Assembly: GCA_964617825.1 (NCBI GenBank)
Contig: CAZTWL010000024.1
Coordinates: 1 to 64,000, forward strand
Source: VSJD01 sp964617825
Lineage (GTDB): Bacteria > Verrucomicrobiota > Kiritimatiellia > JAAZAB01
Length of the DNA stretch: 64,000 nt
Direction: 5' to 3'
The notes under the pieces were generated by a model. It was given only the letters and a program-made list of their open reading frames with translations, searched no databases and was not told the DNA's origin. This document shows positions 1-8,475 of this stretch, in pieces. Position numbers and translations under genes: made by a program. Position 1 is the stretch's first letter. The number at the start of each line of letters is the position of its first letter.

Positions 1-2
1 TC

Positions 3-1058
3 GTTGCGCACAGCCGCCGGGTGGTCTATTTCGATGATCTTTCCAAGCGCCCCGGTGCGGTCGTCAACTCGACCCACGGGGTCAATGGGCATGCCGCCAT
101 GTACGGCAACACGAATGACCCGATGTTCAGCCATTACGAGGCCGGCGCCGATCACTTCGTCAATCTGCTCTACACGTTTGATGCAAAGGGCAAGCTAACC
201 GGCGCGGTTGTGAATGTGCCATGTCCCTCGCAGAACTCCGGGAGCGAGCGCCGCCTTTCCGCCGACTATTGGCATGAGACCCGGGAAGCCATTCGCGCGA
301 AATACGGCAAGATTTTCATCCTACCGCAATGCGCCGCCGGCGGCGACCTTTCCCCGCGCATCCTGCATTACAAAAAGGCCGAGGCGCGCCGTTTCCAGCT
401 CAAATACGGCGCCGACAATCCGAAGAACGTTGCCGAGTATTTCGCGCGGCGCGACATTGCCGAACGCATCGCGGGCGCGTTTAGCGAAGTGCTGGACTGG
501 GCGAAGAAGGACATCAAGACCGCGCTGCCGATCAAGCACGTGGTCGAAACGGTCAATCTCGGCAAACGCCTGATTCTCAAGGAGGAATACGAATATGCGA
601 AGGCCGAGTTGAAGAAAATGGAGCAACAGAAATTCAAGACCGACGGCACCCCGGTTGAACAGCTCGATGCCAATTCCATCCTGGTTGCCGGACGCGACCG
701 CTACCGCCGCATCATCGTCCGATACGAGACGCAGACGGCGGAACCGAAACTGCCGATGGAACTGCATGTTCTGCGCATCGGCGACATTGCCTTTGCCTCC
801 AACCGGTTCGAGCTGTATATGGATTTTCAGCACCGGATCCAGGCGCGCAGCCCGTTCGAGCAGACCTTCATCGTCCAGCTTTGCGGTGTGCCGGGGGCTG
901 ATGGCGGCACTTATCTGGCTACCGAGCGCGGGGCATGGGGGCGGGGCTACAGCGCCAGCATGTATTGCAATGTCGTCTCGCCTCAAGGCGGCCAGGAGCT
1001 CGTCGAGGAAACGATCAAGGTGCTTAAAGATATCGCCCCGGACCTGCCCATGAAATAA
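3..1058 (+). CDS. Neutral/alkaline ceramidase-like hydrolase, 5' end outside the window
   Basis: The reading frame is open from the first bases, so the N-terminus lies upstream; about 351 residues are visible. The segment GGDLSP resembles the GDVSP-type catalytic-serine motif of neutral ceramidases, and the N-terminal part with NSTHG and several His/Asn residues fits that fold. Such proteins in PVC bacteria are usually annotated as having a neutral/alkaline non-lysosomal ceramidase N-terminal domain, but their substrate is rarely known. It may act on a glycoconjugate rather than on ceramide. It is followed after 54 bases by a sugar isomerase-like gene on the same strand, which suggests one transcription unit. 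Family assignment is moderate; substrate is unknown. Confidence 0.55.
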   Translation, partial: VAHSRRVVYFDDLSKRPGAVVNSTHGVNGHAAMYGNTNDPMFSHYEAGADHFVNLLYTFDAKGKLTGAVVNVPCPSQNSGSERRLSADYWHETREAIRAKYGKIFILPQCAAGGDLSPRILHYKKAEARRFQLKYGADNPKNVAEYFARRDIAERIAGAFSEVLDWAKKDIKTALPIKHVVETVNLGKRLILKEEYEYAKAELKKMEQQKFKTDGTPVEQLDANSILVAGRDRYRRIIVRYETQTAEPKLPMELHVLRIGDIAFASNRFELYMDFQHRIQARSPFEQTFIVQLCGVPGADGGTYLATERGAWGRGYSASMYCNVVSPQGGQELVEETIKVLKDIAPDLPMK

Positions 1059-1112
1059 CGCATATTGTCCGACATGGAGTGGTCCGGATAAAATGAAGTC
1101 TATGGGACGCCT

Positions 1113-1952
1113 ATGAAATTATCTATAATGTCCTACACGTTCTACCGGCAGAAATGGGAAAAGAACGGACGCTTCGATCTGGAGGGCATGTGCCGCCTGG
1201 CACGCGAGTTGCGGATCGACGGCGCCGATATTGTTGGCACACAGGGTCTGGCGCCGGCTGAAATCAAGCGCGTTCTGGCCGATTTCGGGATCGCGCCCGC
1301 CTGCTACACCTTCAGCGCGGACCTGAATTATGCCACGGCAGCGGAGCGCGTTAATGGCGTTGACGCCGTCAAGGCCGGAACGGATATTGCCGCGGCCATC
1401 GGCGCGCCGCTGATCATGGTCATTGCCGGCGGCAAGCCGGGGATTCCGCGGGACGTTTCGCGCCGCCAATATATTCGCGGCTTGCAGGAAAGCGCGGCCT
1501 TCGGGCGCCAGGCCGGCATCGGCATGACAATCGAAAACTTTCCGGGCGCGGAAAGCCCTTTCGTCATTTCTTCCGATATTCTCGAAGCTATCCGCGAAGT
1601 GCCGGACCTGAAACTCACCTTCGACAACGGCAACGTGGTGCTGGGCGGCGAAGACCCGGCCGTTTCCTTCGCGCGCTGCGCCAATTATGTTGCCCATGCG
1701 CATTTCAAGGACTGGGTTTTATCCGGCAAAGGCCGGCAGGCGCTCGACGGCAGATGCTACGAGGCGGCGCTGATCGGCGAAGGCATTGTCCCCCATCCTG
1801 CTTGCCTGGCGGCCATGCAACAGGCGGGCTACAAGGGCTATATCGACATCGAATACGAGAACAACAAATATCCGCCGGACGAGGCCACGCGCCGTGCGGC
1901 AAAATATTTGCAGACTTTGATCGACACCGTCAAACGCACATCAGGAGACTAA
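1113..1952 (+). CDS. Sugar phosphate isomerase/epimerase-type TIM barrel
   Basis: A 279-residue protein of the xylose isomerase-like TIM-barrel (AP endonuclease 2) superfamily. Likely divalent-metal ligands are Glu141 (TIENFPG), Asp171 (FDNGN), the His residues of AHAHFKDW near 195-197, and a C-terminal Glu in the DIEYEN strand near 245. There is no signal peptide, so it should be cytoplasmic. It lies only 3 bases before the next isomerase-like gene, so the two are probably cotranslated. Members isomerise or epimerise keto-sugars, and some act on 3-keto-glycosides together with Gfo/Idh dehydrogenases. The exact substrate cannot be told from sequence. Confidence 0.8.
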   Translation: MKLSIMSYTFYRQKWEKNGRFDLEGMCRLARELRIDGADIVGTQGLAPAEIKRVLADFGIAPACYTFSADLNYATAAERVNGVDAVKAGTDIAAAIGAPLIMVIAGGKPGIPRDVSRRQYIRGLQESAAFGRQAGIGMTIENFPGAESPFVISSDILEAIREVPDLKLTFDNGNVVLGGEDPAVSFARCANYVAHAHFKDWVLSGKGRQALDGRCYEAALIGEGIVPHPACLAAMQQAGYKGYIDIEYENNKYPPDEATRRAAKYLQTLIDTVKRTSGD

Positions 1953-1955
1953 AAC

Positions 1956-3005
1956 ATGGCAACACAAATCAAAGGGCCGGCAATCTTTCTGACGCAGTTT
2001 CTCGGAGACAAAGCGCCATTCGACACTCTGGAAAACATAACCGCCTGGGCCAAATCGCTGGGCTATACCGGGGCGCAGATTCCCTCGTGGGACAAACGCT
2101 GCATCGACCTGGAAAAAGCGGCGGCATCGCAGGCCTATTGCGACGACCTCAAGGGCCGCTGTAATGGCCTCGAAATTACCGAGTTGGCGACCCACTTGCA
2201 GGGTCAACTGGTAGCCACGCATCCGGCTTACGATTTGATGTTCGATGCTTTCACGATCCCCGAGATGCACGGCAACCCGGTCGCGCGGCAGGCCTGGGCA
2301 GTCAAGCAGATGAAACTGGTGGTGCGCGCCTCGGCTAATCTGGGACTTTCCGCCATCCCAGGGTTCAGCGGATCACTGATGTGGCCATTTTTATATCCCT
2401 GGCCCCAACGTCCGGGCGGGTTGGTGGCCGAAGGTTTCAAGGAGCTTGCCCGCCGCTGGCAACCGGTGCTCAGCGAGGCGGAAAAGTACGGCGTGGCACT
2501 CGCTTTCGAACTTCACCCCGGGGAAGACCTGCATGACGGCGTGACCTTCGAGCGTTTTCTGGAAGCCTGCGACAACAGCCCGGCCATTGCCATCAATTAC
2601 GATCCGTCGCATTTCGTCCTCCAATGCATGGATTATATCGGATTCATCTCCGCTTATGCTCAATATATCAAGGCGTTCCATGTTAAGGACGCCGAGTTCC
2701 GGCCTTCCTGCAAAAGCGGCGTCTACGGCGGGTACCAGGACTGGAAACACCGCCCGGGCCGCTTCCGCAGCCTGGGCGACGGCACAGTCGATTTCAAACA
2801 GGTTTTCGCCAAGCTGACCGAGATCGGCTATCAATCCTGGGCCGTGCTGGAATGGGAATGCTGCATCAAAGATGCCGCGCAGGGCGCGGAGGAAGGCGCC
2901 GCTTTCATCAAGAACCAGCTGATCACCGTTCCGACCCAGGCCTTCGATAATTTTGCCGGCGACAAGTCGGACGTCAAATTGAACAAAAAAATACTCGGAA
3001 TATAA
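1956..3005 (+). CDS. Sugar phosphate isomerase/epimerase-type TIM barrel (second)
   Basis: A 349-residue xylose isomerase-like TIM barrel with a good ribosome site (AGGAGA) 8 bases before the ATG. Probable metal ligands are the Glu of AFELHPG, Asp/His of NYDPSH, the His of FHVKDAEF and the Glu of VLEWE. It is longer than its upstream neighbour and diverged from it, so the pair is not a recent duplication. It sits 27 bases before a Gfo/Idh dehydrogenase gene. This pairing of dehydrogenase and TIM-barrel isomerase is common in PVC carbohydrate clusters. The sugar handled is unknown. Confidence 0.82.
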   Translation: MATQIKGPAIFLTQFLGDKAPFDTLENITAWAKSLGYTGAQIPSWDKRCIDLEKAAASQAYCDDLKGRCNGLEITELATHLQGQLVATHPAYDLMFDAFTIPEMHGNPVARQAWAVKQMKLVVRASANLGLSAIPGFSGSLMWPFLYPWPQRPGGLVAEGFKELARRWQPVLSEAEKYGVALAFELHPGEDLHDGVTFERFLEACDNSPAIAINYDPSHFVLQCMDYIGFISAYAQYIKAFHVKDAEFRPSCKSGVYGGYQDWKHRPGRFRSLGDGTVDFKQVFAKLTEIGYQSWAVLEWECCIKDAAQGAEEGAAFIKNQLITVPTQAFDNFAGDKSDVKLNKKILGI

Positions 3006-3032
3006 ACACCGCATCCACTATGGAGGAGACCT

Positions 3033-4202
3033 ATGGCCATGCCAGCACAACAACGCAAAATCAAGATGGGAATGATCGGCGGCGGCCGCGGGGCCTTCAT
3101 CGGGACGGCTCACAAAATCGCCGCTCAGATGGACGGTAAAACCGAACTGGTCTGCGGCGCTTTGAGCAGCGATCCTGAACGAGCCAAAGCCAGCGGCCGC
3201 GACTGGTTCCTGGCCCCCGAACGGACATACGGAAGCTACCCGGAAATGCTCGCTAGCGAGTCGAAATTGCCGGTCGGCGAAAGGATGGATTTCGTGACGA
3301 TCGTCACTCCCAACCACGTACACCATGCCGCCGCCATGGCCGCGCTGGACGCCGGCTTCCATGTCGTCTGCGACAAGCCCATGACCATGAATCTGGCCGA
3401 GGCCCGCGACCTGGAAGGCAAAGTCAAGAGTGCCGGCCGGCTGTTTTGCCTGACCCATACGTATACCGGCTATCCGATGGTCAAAGCGGCGCGCGAAATT
3501 GTGCGCAGCGGCAAGCTCGGCCAAATCAGGCGGATTATGGTTGAATATCCCCAAGGGTGGATGGCGAGCAACATCGAGCAATCCGGCCAGAAACAGGCCG
3601 GCTGGCGGACCGATCCCAAGCAGGCCGGGGCCAGTTGCTGCATGGGCGATATCGGCTCGCATTGCGAGAATCTGGCCGAATATGTTACCGGCCAGAAAAT
3701 CACGGAACTTTGCGCCGAGTTGACAACGTTCGTCAAGGGCCGGCTGCTGGAGGATGACGGCAGCGTCCTGCTGCGGTTCGACAACGGCGCCCGGGGAGTT
3801 CTCTGGGCCAGCCAGATCGCCATCGGACGGGAAAACGATCTGAGCATCAGAGTGTTTGGGGAGAAAGGATCGATCGAGTGGCATCAATTGGAGCCGAACT
3901 CGTTGATTGTCGACTGGCTCGACAAGCCGCGCGAAATTCTGCGCACTTCAACGGGTTTCGTCGGCAAATACGCGGCAGGCAATACGCGCCTTCCGGCCGG
4001 TCATCCGGAGGGCTTTTTAGAGGCTTTTGCCAATATTTACAATAACTTTGCCATGGCGCTGGAGCAGGTGCTGGAAGGGAAGAAGATCCGGGAGCCGGAT
4101 TTCGATTATCCGAACGTGCATGACGGCGTCCGCGGCATGGCATTTCTCGAAGCGGTGGTCAAGAGCGCAAAAGCAAAGAGCACGTGGGTCGGCATCAAGT
4201 GA
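3033..4202 (+). CDS. Gfo/Idh/MocA family NAD(P)-dependent oxidoreductase
   Basis: A 389-residue protein with an N-terminal Rossmann fold (IGGGRG near residues 14-20) and the VCDKPMT lysine motif that marks Gfo/Idh/MocA dehydrogenases, followed by the alpha/beta C-terminal domain. A strong ribosome site (GGAGGAG) precedes the ATG. Members oxidise or reduce a hydroxyl of a sugar or cyclitol, often at C3, using tightly bound NAD. The C-terminal half includes GDIGSHCENL, holding the usual catalytic His. With TIM-barrel isomerase genes on both sides, it most likely supplies the redox step of the same pathway. Confidence 0.88.
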   Translation: MAMPAQQRKIKMGMIGGGRGAFIGTAHKIAAQMDGKTELVCGALSSDPERAKASGRDWFLAPERTYGSYPEMLASESKLPVGERMDFVTIVTPNHVHHAAAMAALDAGFHVVCDKPMTMNLAEARDLEGKVKSAGRLFCLTHTYTGYPMVKAAREIVRSGKLGQIRRIMVEYPQGWMASNIEQSGQKQAGWRTDPKQAGASCCMGDIGSHCENLAEYVTGQKITELCAELTTFVKGRLLEDDGSVLLRFDNGARGVLWASQIAIGRENDLSIRVFGEKGSIEWHQLEPNSLIVDWLDKPREILRTSTGFVGKYAAGNTRLPAGHPEGFLEAFANIYNNFAMALEQVLEGKKIREPDFDYPNVHDGVRGMAFLEAVVKSAKAKSTWVGIK

Positions 4203-4339
4203 CCGTCGTGAGGGAACAAATCGGCTCACGGATCTGCGCCGACAAGCAACGATGGACTCTGGCGTTTTTATTCTTGGCATAAATTAGCGCTTGGTTATCT
4301 CTAGCCCCATAGTCGTTAAACAAAGAGAGGAAACACTGT

Positions 4340-5371
4340 ATGGCCGGTAAATTCAAGTTTTCGTTCGGCCCCTGGAACATTCATGAAGGCGCCGATCCGT
4401 TCGGTCCGACCGTGCGCAAGCCGGTCAAGTTCGACAAGAAACTGGGAATGTATAAGAAACTCGGTTTCGACGCCGTCCAGTTTCACGATGACGATGCCGT
4501 GCCCAACATGAACAAGCTCAATCCCGCCCAAATCATCCGGGAAGCGGGCAAAGTGCGCGCCAAGCTTGAAGCGCACGGGCTGGTAGCCGAGTTTGTGGCC
4601 CCGCGTCTCTGGGAGGACCCTCGCACGATTGACGGCGGCTATACCTCCAACGATCCGGCCTGCCGCAAATATGCCATTGAGCGCAGCAAGCGCTGCATCG
4701 ATATCGCCAACGCATTGGGAACCAAACTGATCGTGCTCTGGCTGGCCCGCGAAGGCACTTATATCCGCGAGGCCAAGGATAGCCGGGAAGCCGTCAAGCG
4801 GATTGTCGCGGCCGTGGATGCCATGCTGCAATATGACGCGCAAATCAGGATTGCCATCGAGCCCAAGCCCAACGAGCCGGTGGATCAAACTTACATCCCC
4901 ACCACCGGGCATGCGATTGCCCTGGCCTTCCAATCGTGCGACCCCGCCCGGGTGGGCGTCAACATCGAAAGCGCCCACGCCATCCTGGCAGGCTTGGATC
5001 CGTCGGACGAGATGGGTTTCGCGCTGTCGTTCGACAAGTTGTGGACCGTCCACCTCAACGACCAAAACGGTTTGAAATTCGACCAGGACAAGGCCTTCGG
5101 CGCGGTCGATCTGCGCCGGGCATTCAACCAGGTCCGGATTCTCGACAAACACGACTACGGCCTCAAGGGCGAATTTGTCGGCCTGGATGTCAAGGCCATG
5201 CGCACCCAGAAAGACAATGCGGCCACCCGTCATCTGGCCAACAGCCGCCGGATTTTTTTGCGCCTGCTGGAGATTTCCCGCGGCCTCAAGGAAGAAAAGT
5301 TGCAGGAAATGATCCGCCGGCGCGATTACGAGGCCCTGGAAATGCACATTGTGGAAAACCTGCTAGGCTGA
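4340..5371 (+). CDS. Class I xylose isomerase homologue with altered metal site
   Basis: A 343-residue protein that aligns by eye along its whole length with Streptomyces-type class I xylose isomerase. Conserved equivalents are Trp12, His49 and Asp52 (FHDDD), Glu174 and Lys176 (EPKPNEP), Glu210, His213, Asp248 and Asp250 (FDQD), Asp283 and Lys285. The position equal to Asp245 of the Streptomyces enzyme is His238 here. It is about 45 residues shorter, missing part of the C-terminal loop region that wraps the neighbouring subunit. It therefore probably isomerises an aldose or related sugar, but not necessarily xylose. A possible promoter (TTGGCA, 16 bases, TATCTC) lies at 4273-4300. Confidence 0.8.
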   Translation: MAGKFKFSFGPWNIHEGADPFGPTVRKPVKFDKKLGMYKKLGFDAVQFHDDDAVPNMNKLNPAQIIREAGKVRAKLEAHGLVAEFVAPRLWEDPRTIDGGYTSNDPACRKYAIERSKRCIDIANALGTKLIVLWLAREGTYIREAKDSREAVKRIVAAVDAMLQYDAQIRIAIEPKPNEPVDQTYIPTTGHAIALAFQSCDPARVGVNIESAHAILAGLDPSDEMGFALSFDKLWTVHLNDQNGLKFDQDKAFGAVDLRRAFNQVRILDKHDYGLKGEFVGLDVKAMRTQKDNAATRHLANSRRIFLRLLEISRGLKEEKLQEMIRRRDYEALEMHIVENLLG

Positions 5372-5527
5372 GCGTGAAAATAATTCCGCAGAACGGCCAA
5401 CTTCAAGGCGATTTCCCGAGTGGATAACGCACAACCATGCCGGACCGGCCATCGACCGGCGCCGGAAGCAGTCGACCTGCGGGCGGATTCTGCCATCAAA
5501 TTGATCAACAACATGAAAGGATAAAGG

Positions 5528-6262
5528 ATGAAGGCAATCAGAATCGGAATTCAACTGTACACCGTCCGCGAACCCCTGAAACAGGATTTTGCAGGCACGC
5601 TGCAAAAGCTGGCGGATATGGGAATTTCCGGAGTGGAGCTAACTTCTTTTTACGGCGGTTTGGAACCGGCGGCCCTGGCCAGGCTGCTGAAAAAACTGCA
5701 GCTGGAAGTGTGCGGCATTTACGAAGGCCTTGAAAATCTCTGCAATCCGGAGGGCAAAGTGTATGCCTATGCCCGGGCGGTGGGTTGCAAGTATCTTACC
5801 AGCGGCCTGGGGTTGCAGGCCTTCAAGGACGACTTCGGCGGTTGCGTCGTCAAATTGAAGCAAGCCTGCAAGGTTGCCGGTTCGCAAGGCCTGACCGTCT
5901 GCTATCATGCGCATGCCCACGAGTTCGAGAAAATATCCGGAGAATACATCCTGGATAAAATTTTGGACGCGGCGCCGGAAATGGCTTTCGAAGCCGATAC
6001 CGCCTGGATCAAGTGCGGCGGCGCCGACCCGGCCGCTTATATTCAAAAGCACATCGACCGGATTCCGCTGGTGCATTTCAAGGACGTCAAGGCCGACAAA
6101 ACCATCACTGAGCTCGGAAATGGCATTGTGGATTTCCCGGCAGTCTTGCGGGTAATCCAAGGTTCGAAAGTCGAATGGATAAGCTACGAGCAGGACCACA
6201 CGACCCTGACCCCGCTGGAAAGCGTCAAAATAAGCATGAATTATCTAAATCAATTAATTTGA
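5528..6262 (+). CDS. Short sugar phosphate isomerase/epimerase-type TIM barrel
   Basis: A 244-residue TIM-barrel protein beginning with the KIGIQLYTVR-type strand (here RIGIQLYTVR) that opens many members of this family. Likely metal ligands include Glu in HAHEFE, Asp in EADTAW, His in VHFKDVKA and Glu in WISYEQD. The start has a close purine-rich ribosome site (AAAGG). It is the fourth isomerase-type gene in 5 kb and the last intact gene before a broken membrane-protein gene. Cytoplasmic; substrate unknown. Confidence 0.8.
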   Translation: MKAIRIGIQLYTVREPLKQDFAGTLQKLADMGISGVELTSFYGGLEPAALARLLKKLQLEVCGIYEGLENLCNPEGKVYAYARAVGCKYLTSGLGLQAFKDDFGGCVVKLKQACKVAGSQGLTVCYHAHAHEFEKISGEYILDKILDAAPEMAFEADTAWIKCGGADPAAYIQKHIDRIPLVHFKDVKADKTITELGNGIVDFPAVLRVIQGSKVEWISYEQDHTTLTPLESVKISMNYLNQLI

Positions 6263-6318
6263 GGCAGACGCACATCGGGGCAACATATGGCCGGACATTC
6301 GATGCATTATGGATTTGA

Positions 6319-7115
6319 GTATCACCCGACGGTTACTACACTCAACAGCCATGGACATTTTTCGGCATTAATTTCACACATCAGGATATAACCTTAATCG
6401 CGGTGGTATCGGCGCAGTCCACGGTCTTGGCCTACTTGCACAACCCGAAGTGGAAGGCTTTTTTATTGGCAATTCCCCTGCCCTCCACGTTTGCCATTTT
6501 GTCCGTTGCGCAACCCATCGACATCACCAATGTCGCCGGCCTGGTATTGATGTTTCTTTATATGCACGGCGTTCGCCTTTTGAATTGGCGCCTCAAAGTT
6601 CCTATTGTGGCGGCAATCGTGCTGGCCGCCGCGGCCTATTGTTTGCTGGGCGTGTTTCTGGCACGAATTCTGCCGAAAACGGAGATGGCCTTCTGGATGA
6701 TGAGCGGTTTTGTTCTGGTCATGGCATTATTGTCCGTCTGGCTTCTGCCGCCGCGCAACGAGCCGGGCATCGCAGCCAGTTGCCGGTGGGACTGAAGCTT
6801 TTCTTCATTATAGCCATAATAACCGGACTGATTGTCATCAAAAAACAATTGACCGGGTTCATGACCGTGTTCCCGATGGTAGGCCTGATTGCCTGTTACG
6901 AGTGTCGCCATAGCCTTTGGACCATCTGCCGGCAGACTTCCATAATCATGATCGCCGTAGCGTCGATGTTGATGACCATGCGCTTGACCCAACCCTTGAT
7001 GGGGTATGCCTGGTCCCTGGCGCCGGGCTGGCTGGTTATTTTAGCGATTTTATACGCCACTAACCGGCTGGAAACATTAAATCCAAAGACACAACCGCTG
7101 GCAACGGCAAGCTGA
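6319..7115 (+). pseudogene. Frameshifted integral membrane protein gene
   Basis: Two overlapping reading frames together encode one hydrophobic protein of about 265 residues with six or seven predicted membrane segments. The first frame runs from about 6319 (first usable start GTG at 6403, with no ribosome site) to a stop at 6795 after PPRNEPG. The second frame continues the protein from about 6767 with HRSQLPVGLKLFF through to 7115. A single missing base near 6765 in the CCGGGCAT run accounts for the break. No ATG with a ribosome site heads the first frame, so the 5' end may be damaged as well. Whether this is real decay or a sequencing error cannot be decided. It could have been a transporter for the flanking sugar pathway, but no family was recognised. 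Confidence 0.6.
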
Positions 7116-7133
7116 CGGCAAACGCAAGGAAGC

Positions 7134-7150
7134 TGCCTGCCGCTCAGGCA
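7134..7150 (+). terminator. Possible weak hairpin terminator
   Basis: A perfect 6-base stem (TGCCTG/CAGGCA) with a 5-base loop follows the broken membrane gene by 18 bases and is followed by TTTAT. The T-tract is short, so termination would be weak. Confidence 0.3.
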
Positions 7151-7230
7151 TTTATAATCACGCGCTTAATCCTGCGCTGCCACGCGCAATGAAGTCCGGC
7201 CAGCGCCGGAGAATTGCCGATAATTTTCTT

Positions 7231-7259
7231 TTGACACGTATAATTATATCCATTAGCCT
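7231..7259 (+). promoter_or_regulatory. Putative promoter of the GntR regulator with palindromic operator
   Basis: A perfect -35 box TTGACA (7231-7236) is followed at 17 bases by a weak -10 TAGCCT (7254-7259). The spacer contains the perfect 10-base palindrome TATAATTATA (7239-7248). A dimeric GntR protein bound there would block the polymerase, which fits autoregulation. A second inverted repeat (TCCGGC, 4 bases, GCCGGA) lies at 7195-7210. Confidence 0.45.
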
Positions 7260-7281
7260 GCTTTAAAGGATATTGGCGACA

Positions 7282-8397
7282 ATGAATCTCGACTTGATCA
7301 TCGAATCGCCCGACACCGTGCACGCGCAGATCGAACGGTTTCTGCGCAACCAGATGCTTACCGGAAAGCTCCAGCCGGGCGAGCTCCTGCCTTCCACGGC
7401 CGCCTTGGCCAAACACTGGCGCGTCCATAAGACCACAATCCAAACCGCTATGGCCCCCTTGGTCAGGGAGGGACTGATCTATCGCAAGCCGCGGCGCGGC
7501 ACGTTTGTGAGAGCCGGCAACCGGCAGGGAGTGATCGGGGTCTTGATGCGATCGAAACTGACGGATGAGACGGCCTATTTTCAACGCGCAATGCTGAGGA
7601 GCATTCAGTCGGAAATCCACCTCAGGCAAGATGCTCCGTGGTCATGCCGTTATTACGATGGCCTGGCCGATTCGCCCCGCAAAACGGATAATCGGCAAAG
7701 TCCGGCCTGCCGCCAATTTATCAGCGATTTCAAAAACAATCCGTTCAAGGGTTTTATCCAGATAACCAGCGGAATAGCAAATCTTAAAAAACTTATTCCC
7801 GACCTGAATCTCCCCGTAGTGCGCCTGGGCTTATGCCTAACATCGCCTGAAGCGGACGTGGTTTTGGATTACGGCTGTTTTGCCGAGGAAGCCATAACGT
7901 TGGTGGCCCGGCAGGGCGCCAGAAATATCGTTTATCTGTGCGTAAACTCCGGCACGTCGGATATTGACGGATTGGACAGGGGAATTAAAGCCGCCGGCCT
8001 GCCGCAGCCTTTTATTTTCAATTTCCCGAAAAAATCGGACGGAAGCACGGTTGAGCAGGATGCTTACACGGAAACATTGCGGATGCTAAGGCAGTGGCGG
8101 AAAGCCAATCGATGGCCGGACGCCATGATTATTTCCGATGACATCGCGACCCGTGGGGCGGCGCTCGCCCTGGTTGGCAACGCTTGCCCTGAATCCGCCA
8201 AGATTCAGGTTGTTACGTTGGCACATGAAGGGGTCCGCCATCTCTATGGGATCCCCGTGGTCCAGTACGTGTTTTCGCCGGCAACCATTGCGCAGGAATT
8301 ATTACATATCCTGAATAGGCGCATGGCGGGGGAAGCGTTGCCCCCCTTGCCCGTCATCATCAAGGGACGCCTGGATTTCTCCATGAACAAGCAATAA
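7282..8397 (+). CDS. GntR-family regulator with LacI-type sugar-binding domain
   Basis: A 371-residue regulator. Residues about 5-75 form a GntR winged helix-turn-helix (QPGELLPSTAALAKHWRVHK, then GLIYRKPRRGTFV). The rest resembles the periplasmic-binding-protein-like effector domain of LacI/AraR-type regulators, opening with GVIGVLMR and including AMIISDDIATRGA. The ATG at 7282 is preferred because AAGGA lies 11 bases upstream; an upstream in-frame TTG would leave only 2 bases. It lies between the isomerase cluster and the hydrolase cluster and probably controls one or both in response to a sugar. Confidence 0.85.
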   Translation: MNLDLIIESPDTVHAQIERFLRNQMLTGKLQPGELLPSTAALAKHWRVHKTTIQTAMAPLVREGLIYRKPRRGTFVRAGNRQGVIGVLMRSKLTDETAYFQRAMLRSIQSEIHLRQDAPWSCRYYDGLADSPRKTDNRQSPACRQFISDFKNNPFKGFIQITSGIANLKKLIPDLNLPVVRLGLCLTSPEADVVLDYGCFAEEAITLVARQGARNIVYLCVNSGTSDIDGLDRGIKAAGLPQPFIFNFPKKSDGSTVEQDAYTETLRMLRQWRKANRWPDAMIISDDIATRGAALALVGNACPESAKIQVVTLAHEGVRHLYGIPVVQYVFSPATIAQELLHILNRRMAGEALPPLPVIIKGRLDFSMNKQ

Positions 8398-8475
8398 AGA
8401 TTGAACGAATGCAAACAGACAAGCGCACCCGGCAAAAACGATAAAGCGCGCATAACAAAAAAGGGAGAAGCTGCG

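Noticed and set aside
4316..5347. A 343-codon frame antisense to the xylose isomerase homologue
   Set aside because: It mirrors the sense gene in a GC-rich sequence, has no recognisable family and no ribosome site.
7239..7244. TATAAT as the -10 box of the regulator gene
   Set aside because: No acceptable -35 lies 16-18 bases upstream; it is better explained as half of a palindrome between TTGACA and the downstream -10.
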